A stretch of DNA of 64,000 bases, taken from positions 10,933,501-10,997,500 of the forward strand of contig JAJNNQ010000006.1 in the NCBI GenBank assembly GCA_027886175.1, written 5' to 3'. This DNA is from Phylloscopus collybita. Taxonomy: Eukaryota; Chordata; Aves; Passeriformes; Phylloscopidae. The translations under genes were made by a program, and so were the position numbers. Positions 1-10,805 of this stretch are shown piece by piece (positions within the stretch are counted from its first letter, which is position 1; each line of letters starts with the position of its first letter). Below the pieces are notes generated by a model. The model was not told where the DNA came from and did no database searches. It was given only the letters and a program-made list of their open reading frames with translations.

Positions 1-2179
1 GGAAACCACTTCCAAACCTTTTACTCCTTCTTTATAGTTACTACAATTTATCTTCTGGCCTTCCAGAAGTCATCTTTGCTTGTAAAGCCTTCTACATTTC
101 TGCTGATTATATTTTAATAATCTGTGGCAAGGAGGAAGGTCATCAATATAAACCACAGGTACTATATATTTGACATTCCTTCCAGCTGCACTTGCTGACC
201 TGTTCATTTAAAGTATCTATGAACTGTACTAACCTATCTGGGTGAGATACTCCTTTAATTAATACAAACAGGAAAAAAAAAAAAAAAGCTATGCAAGCCT
301 GCAGTATTCAGTAAACAAGGACATGCTAGGTCCACATAATTTGAGAGAAGCAGAAGTTAGAACAGAGGGACTGAATAACTGCCGTGTAAGATAGGCTTTG
401 AAGACAATTGTTTCGTGTTCAGCATCTTTCCCCTTTATACTCAAAAATCAATTAGGTTGTTTTCCAAAAATTGTAAATAGCTTCCAAAGGCTGCAAATAA
501 TTCCTCGCTTTAAGTATGAATGTCAATGAACTCATTCAAAATCATCTTCAAATGTCAGAAAAGATTAACATATCCTGGTCACAGAAGGGAGGTCAGAAGA
601 AAGCGCACGCTTTTAGCCTTTACTCGGGTGGGCATAATCCAAAGCCAGCCTAAGTCTATGGGAAAACTCTAGAAAGGGACCCAGCATGGCAAAATTCCAC
701 AACAAGTGCTCGAAACACAAGAGACCAGAAACAATCTGGGATCAATAGCTTCCAGGTCATTAATCCTAGGCAGGTGACATCCAGTGCACAGTTCGCTACT
801 CTCTTTCACCCACACATTCAAGAAACCTGACTCGACTGGCATCTAGTAGCTCTAAATATTTTCCATGTTTTGCCTTTATCCTTCCCCTATTTGTTTGGCA
901 TATGGCTTTCTAGCATCCCATTAATGTCAAACCGTTTAATCGGAATGTAAGCTAAATGCACAGTTTGCTATTTCCTGGATTTCTGTTTGGCAGCCAATGC
1001 TTTTTATGAGGAAAATAAAAGCAAAGGTCAGTATGACCAGAAAAGAAAAGTCATCTTCCATAGCGGAAGCTTATTTTTCCAGTGAACTGATACACAAGCC
1101 TAATTTAGAAAAAGGTCCTTTAGTATCATGTTATTATTAGTAGTATCACAAATAAACACAGAAACCAATTCACTTTACAGACCTCGACATTAAGCATTCA
1201 ATAGAAAATCCCTTGGTATTTTATTGATTTTTGTTTTATTGATTTTTTTAAATAGCAATATCACAGTTAAAATGTATCATTTTGGTGAAACACATCTAAA
1301 ACTTTTCCGTCTTGAAATAAGTTATTACAAATAATTTTCACAGCAACTGGCAACTAACGATTCAATCCATTTAAAGAACAACAAAGTAATGGCTTTATTT
1401 GGATGCTTTTTTGATTAAATAACATATTAACCTTGATGAAGCTTTCCAAAAAGGGATTAGCGTACTGGAGTGCATCAGCTGATTATGAGACAAATATAAC
1501 TGTGATAAGATGCTGGTTCAAAATTTTTGAATCTGATGAGTATAACAATTTAGCCGCTAGGATGGAGTTGGTTCTTTCAATTTCCATCTCAACAGTAAAG
1601 TATCCACCCGGGATACAAAAAGACATCATCCAGCAAAAGTATGCAGTAACTGGGAGCCAGGAAAGGTCGTTTAAATCACTAAACAGAGTAGACCAAAATA
1701 ACCTGCATAATTACTGCAAAGTGAGAAATAATTAAAAATCATTTATAAAGAAAGAAGAATTAAATGTATTAGAGAGGAAACCCAGAAAGTAAATACAGAT
1801 TTATTGTCCCATTATATCATCCATTTTGACCAAAACTCACTGACCCACTTTGCTTTATTCATCTATACTGTAATAATACATTTCGCATACCTATTGTATA
1901 CCCTTTCCATTAATTTATTTGCTTAATGGATGTATAAGTAAGTCTACTACAATTACGCTTTTTAAGGGTCAAATCCTACCCACTTCTGAACCCAGTACTG
2001 TAATTTCTACTACACTGGACGATAACACAGCAGACCTCAGGAACAGCTGAAACACAGCCGATTCAGTGCTGTTGACATAATCAAGCCATGTTACAACCAG
2101 GCTGCCAAACCCTTTTATAACCCTGCCAAGTCCAGGAATTGGTGTCTCCATACGCCCCCAACCGCCCCCCCACCCCTCC

Positions 2180-2211
<32 letters not shown>

Positions 2212-2589
2212 GCATTTCTTAATTCTACGTGTTCAAATTAAAATTCACACGGTTATGACTGTGGCAAAGAAAAACTTCCATGAGTTTATTTTAAGGACCA
2301 AATCTTGGAAGTCTTGCAGAGTTGTTGCAAGTTACACACCACACGGACACACACACACAAAACCCCAACCCAACAATTGTCTAAGAGCAGCTATTAATAT
2401 TCATGTTGATTCCACATGAAACAACAGCAGAGTTACCCGAGCAGCTACAGTTATGTCAGCGCTTGGAAGTTATTCCAGGCTGTTTTGTCCTGCTGCCCTG
2501 AATATTCAGGAACTTCAACAATCCATCCAGCAACTGCTACCGCAGAGTAAGTGCTCTGCTTCGCCTGGCTCTATGCTAATGACTGCCAG
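1..2589. other. DACH1: DACH1 intron 1, AT-rich part
   Basis: No exon recognised. AT-rich unique sequence with a 15-base A run (273-287), a C-rich stretch followed by a 26-base A run (2180-2205), and a short CA-rich patch near 2345-2362. The block around 1200-1740 and the block around 2385-2460 look like non-repetitive, possibly constrained sequence. The 99-codon open frame starting with ATG at 1436 has no recognised homology and is treated as chance. Confidence 0.6.
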
Positions 2590-4139
2590 GCACCCTCTGC
2601 TGAATCGGGGGGATGAAGGGAAGGAGGAGGGGATGTCACACCCCCCGCCATTGGGGACGGGACGGGCAGAAGCACGGCATCGCGTGGGGTTAATTCCCCA
2701 CGTGTTCGTTGTTGCTGCACCTTGAAATCTGACAATAGGAAAGTGAAACGAGCACGGTCTGTTTGTTTGGGTAAATTGAAAGCAGCATCGGGACTTTGTC
2801 CACGACCTCCTCCGTGGGAAGTTCCCGCCGCCCCTCCAGCGCGGCAGAGCCCGAGCCCCCCCGCCCCCGCCCGAGGCAGGGGGAGAGCCCCCGGGAACTG
2901 GAGGCGCTTCCGACCGCTCTGATCTCGGGGTCACAGCAGCTATGCGATCCCTTCTCCTTATCGAGCAGATTCAGCCCTGTAATCTACAGATTGAGAGATA
3001 ACAGCCTCATGCTTTAGCCCTCCGTTGCAAAGGCGGCTGCTATTGCATCAGGAATTTCCTCTTTTGCCAGCTCCTTCTATCCCCCCGACACTCCTCCCCG
3101 GCTGTGGCAAGTTTGGGGCTCACCTCCCCCCGCGGTCTCCGCGGGGTGCGGGGATATCCCCGCACCGTCCGCAGCCGCAGGGCTGCTCCCCGCCCTCGGC
3201 GCCGTCCCCGCCACCGCGCCCGGGTTACTCTGCGCGGTAGCAGGATCCAGCCTTGCCAAATCCCTGCCGCGCTCCCGCTGCCCCCCCCCCCCCGTCTCCT
3301 CCTCCTTGGCTGGCGGGGGCCTGGAGCTGCTCGCACCTGCTCCTCGGGGACCGACACCCCCACCCCCCTCACCGAGGATGCAGCCCAGCCCGGCCGCCTG
3401 GCACCTCTCCGCACTACCCCAAAGCAAAGCCGCCGCCACCACCTCCTCCTCCTCCTCGCCGTCTTCCCGCCCTCCCTTCACCTCCCCGGTTCGCCATGTG
3501 GCAACTGCCTTACAGCCCTACACAAAAAGTGCACGTGTCCCCTCGGATGTGTGACAGCAGCTGATGGCCAAGCGGCCTCCATCGCCCCGGAACGGGCCCG
3601 ACGCCCGGGCAGCTCCGCGCCCCATCCCAGTTAACGCGACACCCCAGTGCCTATGTCGCCGTCCCCCCATCAGGACCGCTCCCCGCCCACTCCCGTGCAC
3701 CCTTCGGGCGGCTTTTTCCCAGGGTTGCCCGCTTTAAAGATACATCCAAGGATAAACTTCAGCTGGGGGTTCGGTCAGAAAGCAAGCACTTTCTGGCCCC
3801 TTCCCACCCCCGCCGGCCCTCCGCTCCCGCGCTGCGCTGCCCGCGGCCACCCCTAGCCCCGGCACGCCTCGGCCCGGGGGGCAGCGAAGGGGACAATGAC
3901 AGGGCGACACTTGCAGGGCGCAGCGGGAGGGGGGCACAAACTCCCCTTCCGCCCTCTGTCCCTCCGTCCCACCGAGAAGCAGCGCCGCCGGCTGCGGAGA
4001 AGGCCGGCTGGGTGCCGGGGCAGCGCGGGAGGGGGCAGCGGGAAGCGGCGCAGCGCTCGCCCGGACCGCACCGCGCGGGGGTGGGACGGGGGCGGCGGCG
4101 GGGGGGCGGCGGGGCGCGCGTGTGCCTTGCGGCGCTTAC
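2590..4139. promoter_or_regulatory. DACH1: CpG-rich 5' end of DACH1 intron 1
   Basis: GC-rich, CpG-dense continuation of the promoter island into intron 1. It contains CACGTG E-boxes at 2699-2704 and 3532-3537, a 13-base C run at 3281-3293, and a G-rich block (4083-4121) just inside the splice donor. Many long open frames occur here on both strands, but they are Pro/Arg/Gly-rich composition artefacts. Confidence 0.7.
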
Positions 4140-4145
4140 CTGGCG
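4131..4145 (-). other. DACH1: DACH1 exon 1 splice donor
   Basis: On the minus strand the sequence reads CGCCAG|GTAAGCGCC, a near-perfect 5' splice site. The last exon base is 4140 and the intron GT is at 4139-4138. Without splicing, the frame stops at the TAA inside the donor, two bases into the intron. The break falls within the Ser codon after NDCTNA, matching the conserved exon 1/2 junction of vertebrate DACH1 (phase 2). Confidence 0.95.
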
Positions 4146-4876
4146 TTGGTGCAGTCGTTGTAGAGGGTCTCGAAATCCTTCCTGGAGATGAGTTTGCAGC
4201 GGTTGACCCCGGGCTGGATGGCCCCCAGCCCCCTCAGGATGCGGACCTGCTCCACGTTGCAGACCACGGGCGTGATCTCGAGCCGCTTCAGCTTGGTGTA
4301 GACCGTGTGCAAGCCCCCCACCAAGTGCTTCAGGAAGAGGTCGAAAGCCTGGGGCAGGCAGATGAGCTCGCAGCCCTCCACGGTGAAGGAGGCCACTTTA
4401 GCCCCCCTCAGATCCACCATCTTGCACTCGTTATTCTGGGGGGTGTTCTCCACCGGGGACGGGGTCGAGTACACGGGCTTGCCGGGCAGGCTGCCGGCCG
4501 CGCTGGCCGCGCTGGCATTGGGAGTGGAGGTGCCGCCGCTGCCGCCGCCGCCGCCGCTGCTGCCGCCGCCGCCGCCGGTGCCCAGGCTGGGGCTGCCGCC
4601 GCCGCTGCCGCCGCTGCCGTTACCGCCGCCGCCGCTGGTGGTGGAGGTGACTGTGGCCGCCGCTGCCGCCGCCGCTGCGATGGGCTCCGGCCGGAATAGG
4701 TTTGTCCCCGAAGCGGCCGGCGGGGGAGCGATGGACGGAGACGGAGAGGAGGTGGCCGACGACGAGGTGGCCGACGACGAGGTGGTGGTGGTGGTGGTGC
4801 AGGCGGCAGAAGTTGAGACCGGAGGCTGAGGGGGGACCAGCTGGGTCGGAGGGATCAAAGCAGCCGGTACGGCCAT
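4140..4876 (-). CDS. DACH1: DACH1 coding exon 1 (dachshund homolog 1, N-terminal part)
   Basis: DACH1 is a nuclear transcription cofactor of the Ski/Sno/Dac family, acting with SIX/EYA factors in eye, limb, kidney and brain development. Read on the minus strand from ATG 4876-4874, the exon encodes 245 full codons plus two bases. It starts MAVPAALIPPTQLVPPQPP, the vertebrate DACH1 N-terminus. Then come a Ser/Thr-rich stretch (about residues 21-48), FRPEPI followed by an eight-Ala run (67-74), and a Gly/Ser-rich linker (82-116). The conserved PGKPVYSTPSPVENTPQ leads into DachBox-N (about 150-245), which includes VDLRGAKVASFTVEGCELIC and ends LYNDCTNA. The ATG has a strong Kozak context (A at -3, G at +4), and upstream in-frame codons lack an ATG. 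The exon stops in phase 2 at a consensus donor. Full-length vertebrate DACH1 is roughly 700-760 residues, so about two thirds, including the C-terminal DachBox-C coiled coil, lies outside the window in the direction of position 1 and beyond. The linker lacks the long poly-Ser run of the human protein. Confidence 0.97.
4751..4798 (-). repeat. DACH1: 15-bp tandem duplication plus ACC run inside DACH1 exon 1
   Basis: GGTGGCCGACGACGA is present twice in perfect tandem (4751-4765, 4766-4780), followed by six GGT units (4781-4798). In the protein this gives Thr6 (residues 27-32) followed by SSSAT-SSSAT (33-42). It is an in-frame expansion typical of slippage in the disordered N-terminus of DACH1. 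Confidence 0.9.
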
Positions 4877-4945
4877 GGTCACATATACGGCGGAGGGGGC
4901 AGGGGGAGGGGGGAAAGTTCCCACACACACACGCAGGGGAAAGGG

Positions 4946-5140
4946 GAAAAATTAAAAAAAAAAAAAAAATTAAAAAAAAAAAAAGGAGGAAAAAAGAGAA
5001 GGGAGGAGGGGGGAGAAGAAGGGGGGGATAACCCCAGATCAGGTGCTGCGGCGAGCGAGAGAGCAGGGGGCAGAGTGAGAGAGAGAACGCACAAAGTGTC
5101 CCGCAAGTGGGGACGGAGGAGGAGGAGGAGGAGGAGAAGT
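4946..5140. repeat. Oligo-A and homopurine tract in the DACH1 leader
   Basis: The plus strand shows A16 (4954-4969), TT, A13 (4972-4984), then a G/A-rich stretch ending in about seven GGA units near 5115-5136. In the DACH1 sense this is oligo-U followed, towards the ATG, by a C/U-rich leader about 70-110 bases upstream of the start codon. Such polypurine/polypyrimidine mirror-like DNA can form triplexes and is prone to length change. Confidence 0.8.
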
Positions 5141-6141
5141 CCGCTCCGGGCGGCGGGGCTGGGGCCGAGGGGAGGGGGAGGGCAGTTTCTTTTTGTGGTC
5201 CTTGCTCTAGCACCACGTTAAAGACGAAGGTGAAAAGGAGGAGGTTTGAAGGACTTCGGTTCTCTCTGGCAAGTACATTGATCAAAGATTGAGAGGGGAA
5301 TGACAGAGAGAAAATGAGCGGGGAAGTGCTGGCTGCTGCCGCCGCCGCCGCTCGCTCGCTGGACGAGTTGTTGTTGTCACACGGTGCGGAGGGGAGGAGC
5401 TCCGGCAACTTGAAATACCCTTTGAAGCAGCAAAAGGCTCACTCACTAGTATTAACCCAAATTATCCAACCAGGAACCCGGAGCAGGAAAACAGCGAGAG
5501 AGGGAGAGAAGTCCCTCTCCCCCCTCCTTCAGGAACCGTTAGATTACATGTTTCATATTTCACCCCACCAGAGATGAGATGTAATTTTCCCAGCCCTTTT
5601 CAGCAGTCGCTTGTCAACACAGTTTGTGGAGAAACACGAGCGTCTCCAGCGTTCCCCCAAAGCCGGGCGGGAGCGAGGGAGCCGAGGCGCGGGGCGGGCG
5701 CTGGGCACCGCACACCTTGCCGGGGCAGACAAAAGCAGAAACCTCCGGACGGGGCTGTTGCTCTTGCTGCTGTTGTTGCTCTCCCGGGACCACAAACGCT
5801 CCTCACGGCGGGGTGGGAGTTGCTGCCGAGGGTCCCCTTTGTTGCGCGGCAGGCGGCGGCGGCTGCGCGGGGCGCGCACGGGCAGCCCCACGCGGCAGCA
5901 TCCGCGCAGGACCTCCCTGCGCCGGCCGCGGATCGGAGGGGACGAGGCGCTACGGGTCAGGCCGCCGAGACGCCGCGCCGAGAGGGCTGTGGCGGCACAG
6001 AAGTAACTTGGGAGAGGGGCAGGCGGGCGGCCCGCGCAGGTCCCGCCGCGCAACAGGTGTCGGCGGCGCGCAGCAGGCGCGCAGCCCCGGCCCGGCCCCC
6101 CCGCGCCCGAGAGCGCGCAAAGTCAGCCGGCGCGCTGGCCC

Positions 6142-6151
6142 GCGCATGCGC
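6142..6151. promoter_or_regulatory. NRF1 palindrome
   Basis: GCGCATGCGC is an exact match to the palindromic core bound by NRF1. It sits in the upstream part of the DACH1 CpG island, about 1.27 kb from the ATG. NRF1 sites are typical of CpG-island promoters and usually lie close to a start site, so this may mark an upstream or divergent start. Confidence 0.6.
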
Positions 6152-6812
6152 AGTGGGGCGGCGGCAGGCGCGGTACCTGCCGGCCCCGAGCCGGGATGCG
6201 GCTGGAGCGCCTTTGGCAGCTGGTGCGCCGGGCTCCGTCGGGAGAGCCCGCGGCTCTGTTCTGCGTGTCTTGGGGGCACTTCGCACTTTGAAAGGGGTAA
6301 AGAAATGGCCACTGGTACAGATGGGGGTGGTCTGCAAAATCAGGGGTCGGTGCGTGCGTAGTTCTTCCTGTTTAAAAAATACACCCTGTGTGTACTTAAT
6401 TGCGATGCATGTATGTGCCCATAGCCTTTTTTTTTTCCCTATGATGCTATTACATGAGACATGACTCACGGGATGACACATCTGTAGAGTGGATAATCTC
6501 AACTATAGTAATTTGGTGCAGGGGAATTTCCACAGTATCAGACATAAACTGTTCTCATATTATTTGGTTGCTTATTGTACTTTAATTTACGGGAATTTGT
6601 GTTCTAGTGACACTTAAGACGACTTTTGCTAGTGAAATGTAAGCTATCCTGCACTTAAATCTTTAAGATTGCAAATAAAGCCATGAAAACACAGAGTAAG
6701 GGTTTACTTTGAAGTCTTGTGTGCCCATAATTGCACAGAACGCTTATTCGAGCCATTTTTAGGTGGGGGTTTTTGAGAATGTTTATCTGGAGGAGCTTAT
6801 ACAACTTGAGTT

Positions 6813-6840
6813 CCAGTGGTGGGATCCCAGTGGTGGGATC
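6813..6840. repeat. 14-bp perfect tandem duplication
   Basis: CCAGTGGTGGGATC occurs twice back to back (6813-6826 and 6827-6840) in otherwise unique sequence. Two copies without decay suggests a recent local duplication. Confidence 0.9.
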
Positions 6841-7619
6841 TAGCGTTGCATAAAACTTGTAATTTCAAAATGTGAATACACTGCCTCTTTCTTTTTTTCA
6901 CTTGTAGAAAGCCAACTCTGTCCATACTTTCTTTCCCTCACCTGTTCTTTTTGCATGTCACCTTCTCTCACACCTGGTGAAGACAGAACAGCTCCGTAAG
7001 AAGATCAGGACAGAGCCAGACACGCGTGATATGGTCACTTGGAAATCTGGGTGAAGGTGAAGTGAACTCTGCATTAGGAATTACCACTTCATTTGTTCTC
7101 TACTTTTCCTGCAACACGATGCACACCAGCTCTTCTGTTTTTCTTTTTGCTGTGTGCTTCCCACAGATACATAATTCTCATGGTCCAAAGGAAAATGTAG
7201 TTTGAAAGGGTTTACTACCAGGGGTATGGGTTAACCTTGATGATATCAATGCAACACTGGGATTAGAAACCTAGAAAGAAAGATTTTTTGAAAAGGTTCG
7301 AGATTCCTCAAAGCTTCTGGCACGGTAAGTGTTTCTAATTATTATGGGGAGTGTCACAATTTAATTTAACTTGCACCTATCATGACACACTCACATAAAC
7401 CAACAAATCCTGAGGTCATTCTTTGTAAAATTCTCTAGATTGCATTTCTCTTACTTGCTGACCCTTCCATGTAATGATATTGTTGGGTGTTTTCTTTTTC
7501 TCTGCCTGAGTTGATATCAGCAAAACTCAAATTACTGTAACTGATATTTGAAAATTCTCCCTGTGTCAAGTGAAGACTTATGGTGCTGAAATCAATAAGA
7601 CTGTTTAAAATTCAAAGAC

Positions 7620-8110
7620 CTGCAAATCGTTCTGTTTGTCCTTTGATAGGGCCTGGGCTGATTAAAATGCGACCAAGAAAGCTTAATTGCTGCACTAATT
7701 AAGAAGTCTTTAATTTCTTTTCTGGAATATTGTTTGAAGCAGGGTTTCTGTTCTGCTCATGTAGCTGTTCAGGGCAGGTATTCTCTCTCTTTATCTCTTC
7801 TTCTTTCTTTTTACCATTTCATTAAAGTGTATGTTAAAACAGTAAGATGTATTGACAGTGATTGTAATTTATTGCTCTAAAAAAAAGACTGATATGGAGT
7901 TCACTATTTTATTAAATTACAATTTTGAGGGCAGCTGTAAAGGGTAAAATGCAATTACAAAATGCATTGTAGCTGTTGCATTTTAAGGAATTTGAATATT
8001 TGACTGACAGGAGATAGGATAGTACACCAGCTCCCTCCCCCATCTTCAGTTATTATTGATAATTAAATATTTAAATTCATTCAGTTAAACACCACAGAAA
8101 AGTATTTATC
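7620..8110. promoter_or_regulatory. Candidate conserved enhancer block
   Basis: Non-repetitive AT-rich stretch with clustered developmental factor words: CTTTGATA (TCF/LEF, 7641-7648), GCTTAATTGC and CTAATTAAG (homeodomain, about 7680-7703), TTGACAG (TALE type), and repeated AATTAC/TAATTT cores up to 8110. Motif density and position, about 3 kb upstream of a gene known for desert enhancers, are the only support. Conservation could not be measured. Confidence 0.35.
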
Positions 8111-9479
8111 TCTGAACGCGTGTGAAGGAATGGACGGGGGGAGGGGATGCATACAGCAGATAGGCACCTGGTAAGGATGAATAGTGTATTATCATGTTAA
8201 GTTCATCCACAATTTTTTTTTCCTGCATTTCTTTGGAATTAATTTTCCTGAGAAATACCTCTCTGTCTTGTATCTTGTCTTACCCTTGTTTAGTGACCTA
8301 TTTTGTTCACTGTTTCTGAAGAGGAGAAACTAGGTGATTTCACAAAGCTTTCTGTGTGATCAATAGAGTAATGTTTTAGGTTTAATCATGCTGCATTATA
8401 ATTCTGGCAAACAGCTGCCGAGCAGAGATTCTAAGAAAGGAGCAAGTACTGGCAAAGAGAAGGTAAGTTCTGCTTTGCTTTAATCACAGGTCTCAAGCAG
8501 CAATCCCCCTTTGAAGAGCTATCTGCTATTTAGAGGGAAGACTGAGAAAGAGGGAGGGACCTCATACAGAATCCCCCCTGCATCGCTCGGGAAAATAGAC
8601 TCATAGAAATGTAAGTGTGTGAAAAGGGATCCCTTTTTGCTTCTCTTCCACCAAGACATTTACTAAACATTGACAAACACCATGAATACAATTGAGATTG
8701 ATGCGAAGTGTTGTATCAGTAGTAAGAAACTGGATACTGCAGTGCCGTTTTTCTAATTGTTGTGTTATAGTCAAAGTAGCACAAAACCTTGTCCAATACA
8801 AATACAAACTGGATTCCTTTCAGTGACAGGACAAGTAGATAACATGCTTAATAGATACAAAGGGAGATTTGCCATTCCGAGCACGATGTCACGCTAATTA
8901 TGTTTACTCTAATTGAAAGCAAGGTTTTGGGGAACCTGAAATTACTCATAGGATATTTTTAATAGCTGAATAATAATAAAGTGCAGCAAACGTTGATCAC
9001 AAACCTTTTGGTCTTTCAAAAATCTATTGGAAAATTAAATGAAAAGTGGAGTTTGGTACAAACAATGCCCCAGGGCAAAAAAACAACTAACACTAGATTT
9101 TCCAGTCCAGCCATAACACAAATCAATTTGAGCACACTTCTATGGCCAGACTGCCAGATTGTTATGACTGCTAATTCACTCAATCAAACAGTACATTAGT
9201 ACACTGGGCACAAACAGCTTTAACAATAGCATGCATTTCTGAACAGTCCACCATATATCATAAAAAAATCCAAAATGCATGGCAAGATTGCTTTCACATT
9301 CTGTTTACTACAAATTGTATTTACATATGGTGCCTGCCTAACAAATGAAAAAAACCACCAAAAACTGGTGGAAGAATGAAAGTGAAGAAACTTCAGGAGC
9401 CATTAAAAATAACTTTTAAAGTCCTTAAAAACGAGAATCTGGGAGCACTTGCTCCTGCTTTCGCTGATGTTTAATGTGA

Positions 9480-10260
9480 AACTCTCAGCCGGAGAGCCGA
9501 CAGCAGTGGCTGGCCATCCCCAGCACAGAACTGGATGGGGAATTGCTGCGGGCTTGGCAGCTCGCACACGCCCTGCCTAACCCCAACTCCGGCACTTCAG
9601 CGCTGGAGCGTCTTTTGCCGGCTTTACTCCCGCCAGTCAGCTCACTGGCTCCGAGGGTATTCACCGCCCGAGTGGAAGGGCAGGATTTAGCCCCAGGGAA
9701 TATCCCTCAATTCTTCCCCATCATCCCCACGAGCAAATAGGTGTTATCCCCGGGGATGCTAACTGGTGCTCCGGCCGAGGACGCGCTGTACTGAGAGATG
9801 CGATAACCGACGGCTCGGGAGCCCTCATCCCTCCTTCCCTCCCTCCTCGCCCGCGTCCGACACACAAACACGCGCACGCCCCACACACACACCCACGCAC
9901 AAGCGCATATATGGAAATTGCAAAAACCAAACGCCAATTAAGCTACTTGCTTATTTACGATTTTTTTTTTCCCCTTAAGTCGCTATTCTGACTTCAGAAA
10001 AGGCGTTTCGAAGTCAGTAACTAAAACAGCCTTTCTGTCGATCCGAGCCTCTCGGTCACGTTGCTGCTATCAGAGCCACATGGTGAAACGGGTCGGGTCG
10101 TGTTCCCCTCCCGGGCTGGCTCGGGATGGATGGATGGATGGATGGATGGATGGATGGATGGATGGATGGACGGAGCAGTGGCTGGGCACTGCTTGCTGAC
10201 ATTCACCTGACAACTGACAGCCGAGCAGGAGAGCTGCAGCACGGGGACGAAATCATAACC
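9480..10260. promoter_or_regulatory. Upstream CpG-rich island A
   Basis: GC- and CpG-enriched segment in AT-rich surroundings, about 4.6-5.4 kb upstream of the DACH1 ATG. It contains a pyrimidine-rich stretch, CA-rich runs (about 9860-9900) and the GGAT microsatellite. It could be an alternative promoter or a CpG-rich Polycomb-type element often seen at developmental genes. No exon is evident. Confidence 0.45.
10124..10170. repeat. (GGAT)n microsatellite
   Basis: About 11.75 uninterrupted GGAT units (47 bp) inside CpG-rich island A. Perfect repeats of this length are usually polymorphic. Confidence 0.98.
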
Positions 10261-10299
10261 AATTTCCCTGTGTGATTTAAAAGAGGGCTGGGATAGACG

Positions 10300-10460
10300 G
10301 GGGGCCTTCTGTGATGTTTGAGTCTGACTTGGGCTCTCATTAGAGGTCCTCAGTCCAACGTGCTAATTCACCTACCAACAGGTAGGAAGAGTCGCTCAGA
10401 GCAATAATTATGAAGTACAAAACCCTTGCCATTAAATTGTGTTAAAGCTGTGATCTAATC
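10300..10460. promoter_or_regulatory. Candidate conserved element between CpG islands
   Basis: AT-leaning unique sequence with CTCATTAGAG, GCTAATTCAC, CAATAATTATGA and CCATTAAATTG words (homeodomain cores), sandwiched between two GC-rich islands. This resembles a conserved non-coding element, inferred from composition and motif content only. Confidence 0.3.
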
Positions 10461-10469
10461 TGAATTGCC

Positions 10470-10805
10470 CTTTGCCGCGCCTTCCCCCCCTTTACAGAAT
10501 TAGTTCGCTCAGCTGCTCTATCCCTCGCTCCCAGCCCAGGCTAATCGGAGCGCTGGCACCGGGGAGCCGGCCCCGCGTTCAGTGCTTCGGGCTCTCCAAT
10601 GCGGTCTCTGCCGGTGCAGGGGGACCGCTCCTGCTGCTCTGCGCCCGGGAGCTGGGGGGGAGCAGCTGAATCCTCCTCCCTCCGTCCATCCCTGGGCCCC
10701 GCCGAGCCGCCGGTGCCGCCGCCCGCGGGGCGATGGCAGGGGAGGCGGGCGGAGATCGGGCCCCCGCGCCCGGCCGGGCGGAGGGCGGCGGCTCGGCTGC
10801 AGCTC
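10470..10805. promoter_or_regulatory. Upstream CpG-rich island B
   Basis: Short, strongly CpG-rich segment, including CCGCCGAGCCGCCGGTGCCG-like sequence near 10700-10720. Open frames on both strands are composition artefacts. It may be an upstream promoter or regulatory CpG island. Confidence 0.45.

Larger units (their letters stand above)
4877..6300 (-). promoter_or_regulatory. DACH1: DACH1 5' leader and CpG-island promoter
   Basis: GC-rich, CpG-dense sequence immediately upstream of the DACH1 ATG, continuous with the CpG-rich start of intron 1. It contains many GC boxes, a TCF/LEF-type word (TGATCAAAGA near 5279-5288) and an NRF1 palindrome at 6142-6151. No TATA box is clear, which fits a dispersed CpG-island promoter. 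The transcription start cannot be fixed from sequence; the proximal few hundred bases (4877 to about 5300) are likely 5' UTR. CpG density falls sharply after about 6.3 kb. Confidence 0.75.
6301..9479. other. Proximal upstream intergenic sequence
   Basis: AT-rich unique sequence upstream of the DACH1 promoter. I see no gene. It holds a perfect 14-bp tandem duplication (6813-6840) and an enhancer-like block at 7620-8110. The rest shows nothing I can name. Confidence 0.6.

Noticed and set aside
1436..1735. 99-codon plus-strand ATG frame in DACH1 intron 1
   Set aside because: No recognisable domain, no splice or promoter context; a frame of this length is expected by chance in a window this size.
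3040..3634. Several Pro/Arg-rich open frames in the CpG-rich start of intron 1
   Set aside because: Compositional artefacts; they lie inside DACH1 intron 1, and no splice structure or homology is seen.
3896..4699. 267-codon plus-strand open frame opposite DACH1 exon 1, rich in Ala and Gly
   Set aside because: It is the antisense shadow of the GC-rich DACH1 coding exon; its composition follows GCC/GGC repeats and it has no recognisable domain.
4874..4930. In-frame N-terminal extension of DACH1 by 18 codons
   Set aside because: The extension begins at a GTG, not ATG, and vertebrate DACH1 starts at the strong-Kozak MAVPAAL methionine.
5574..6464. Long open frames (up to 296 codons) on both strands of the upstream CpG island
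   Set aside because: Arg/Ala/Gly/Pro-rich products with overlapping frames on both strands, as expected when GC-rich DNA lacks stop codons.
7284..7297. tRNA B-box-like word GGTTCGAGATTCC
   Set aside because: It has an extra base relative to the B box, and no A box or cloverleaf can be drawn upstream.
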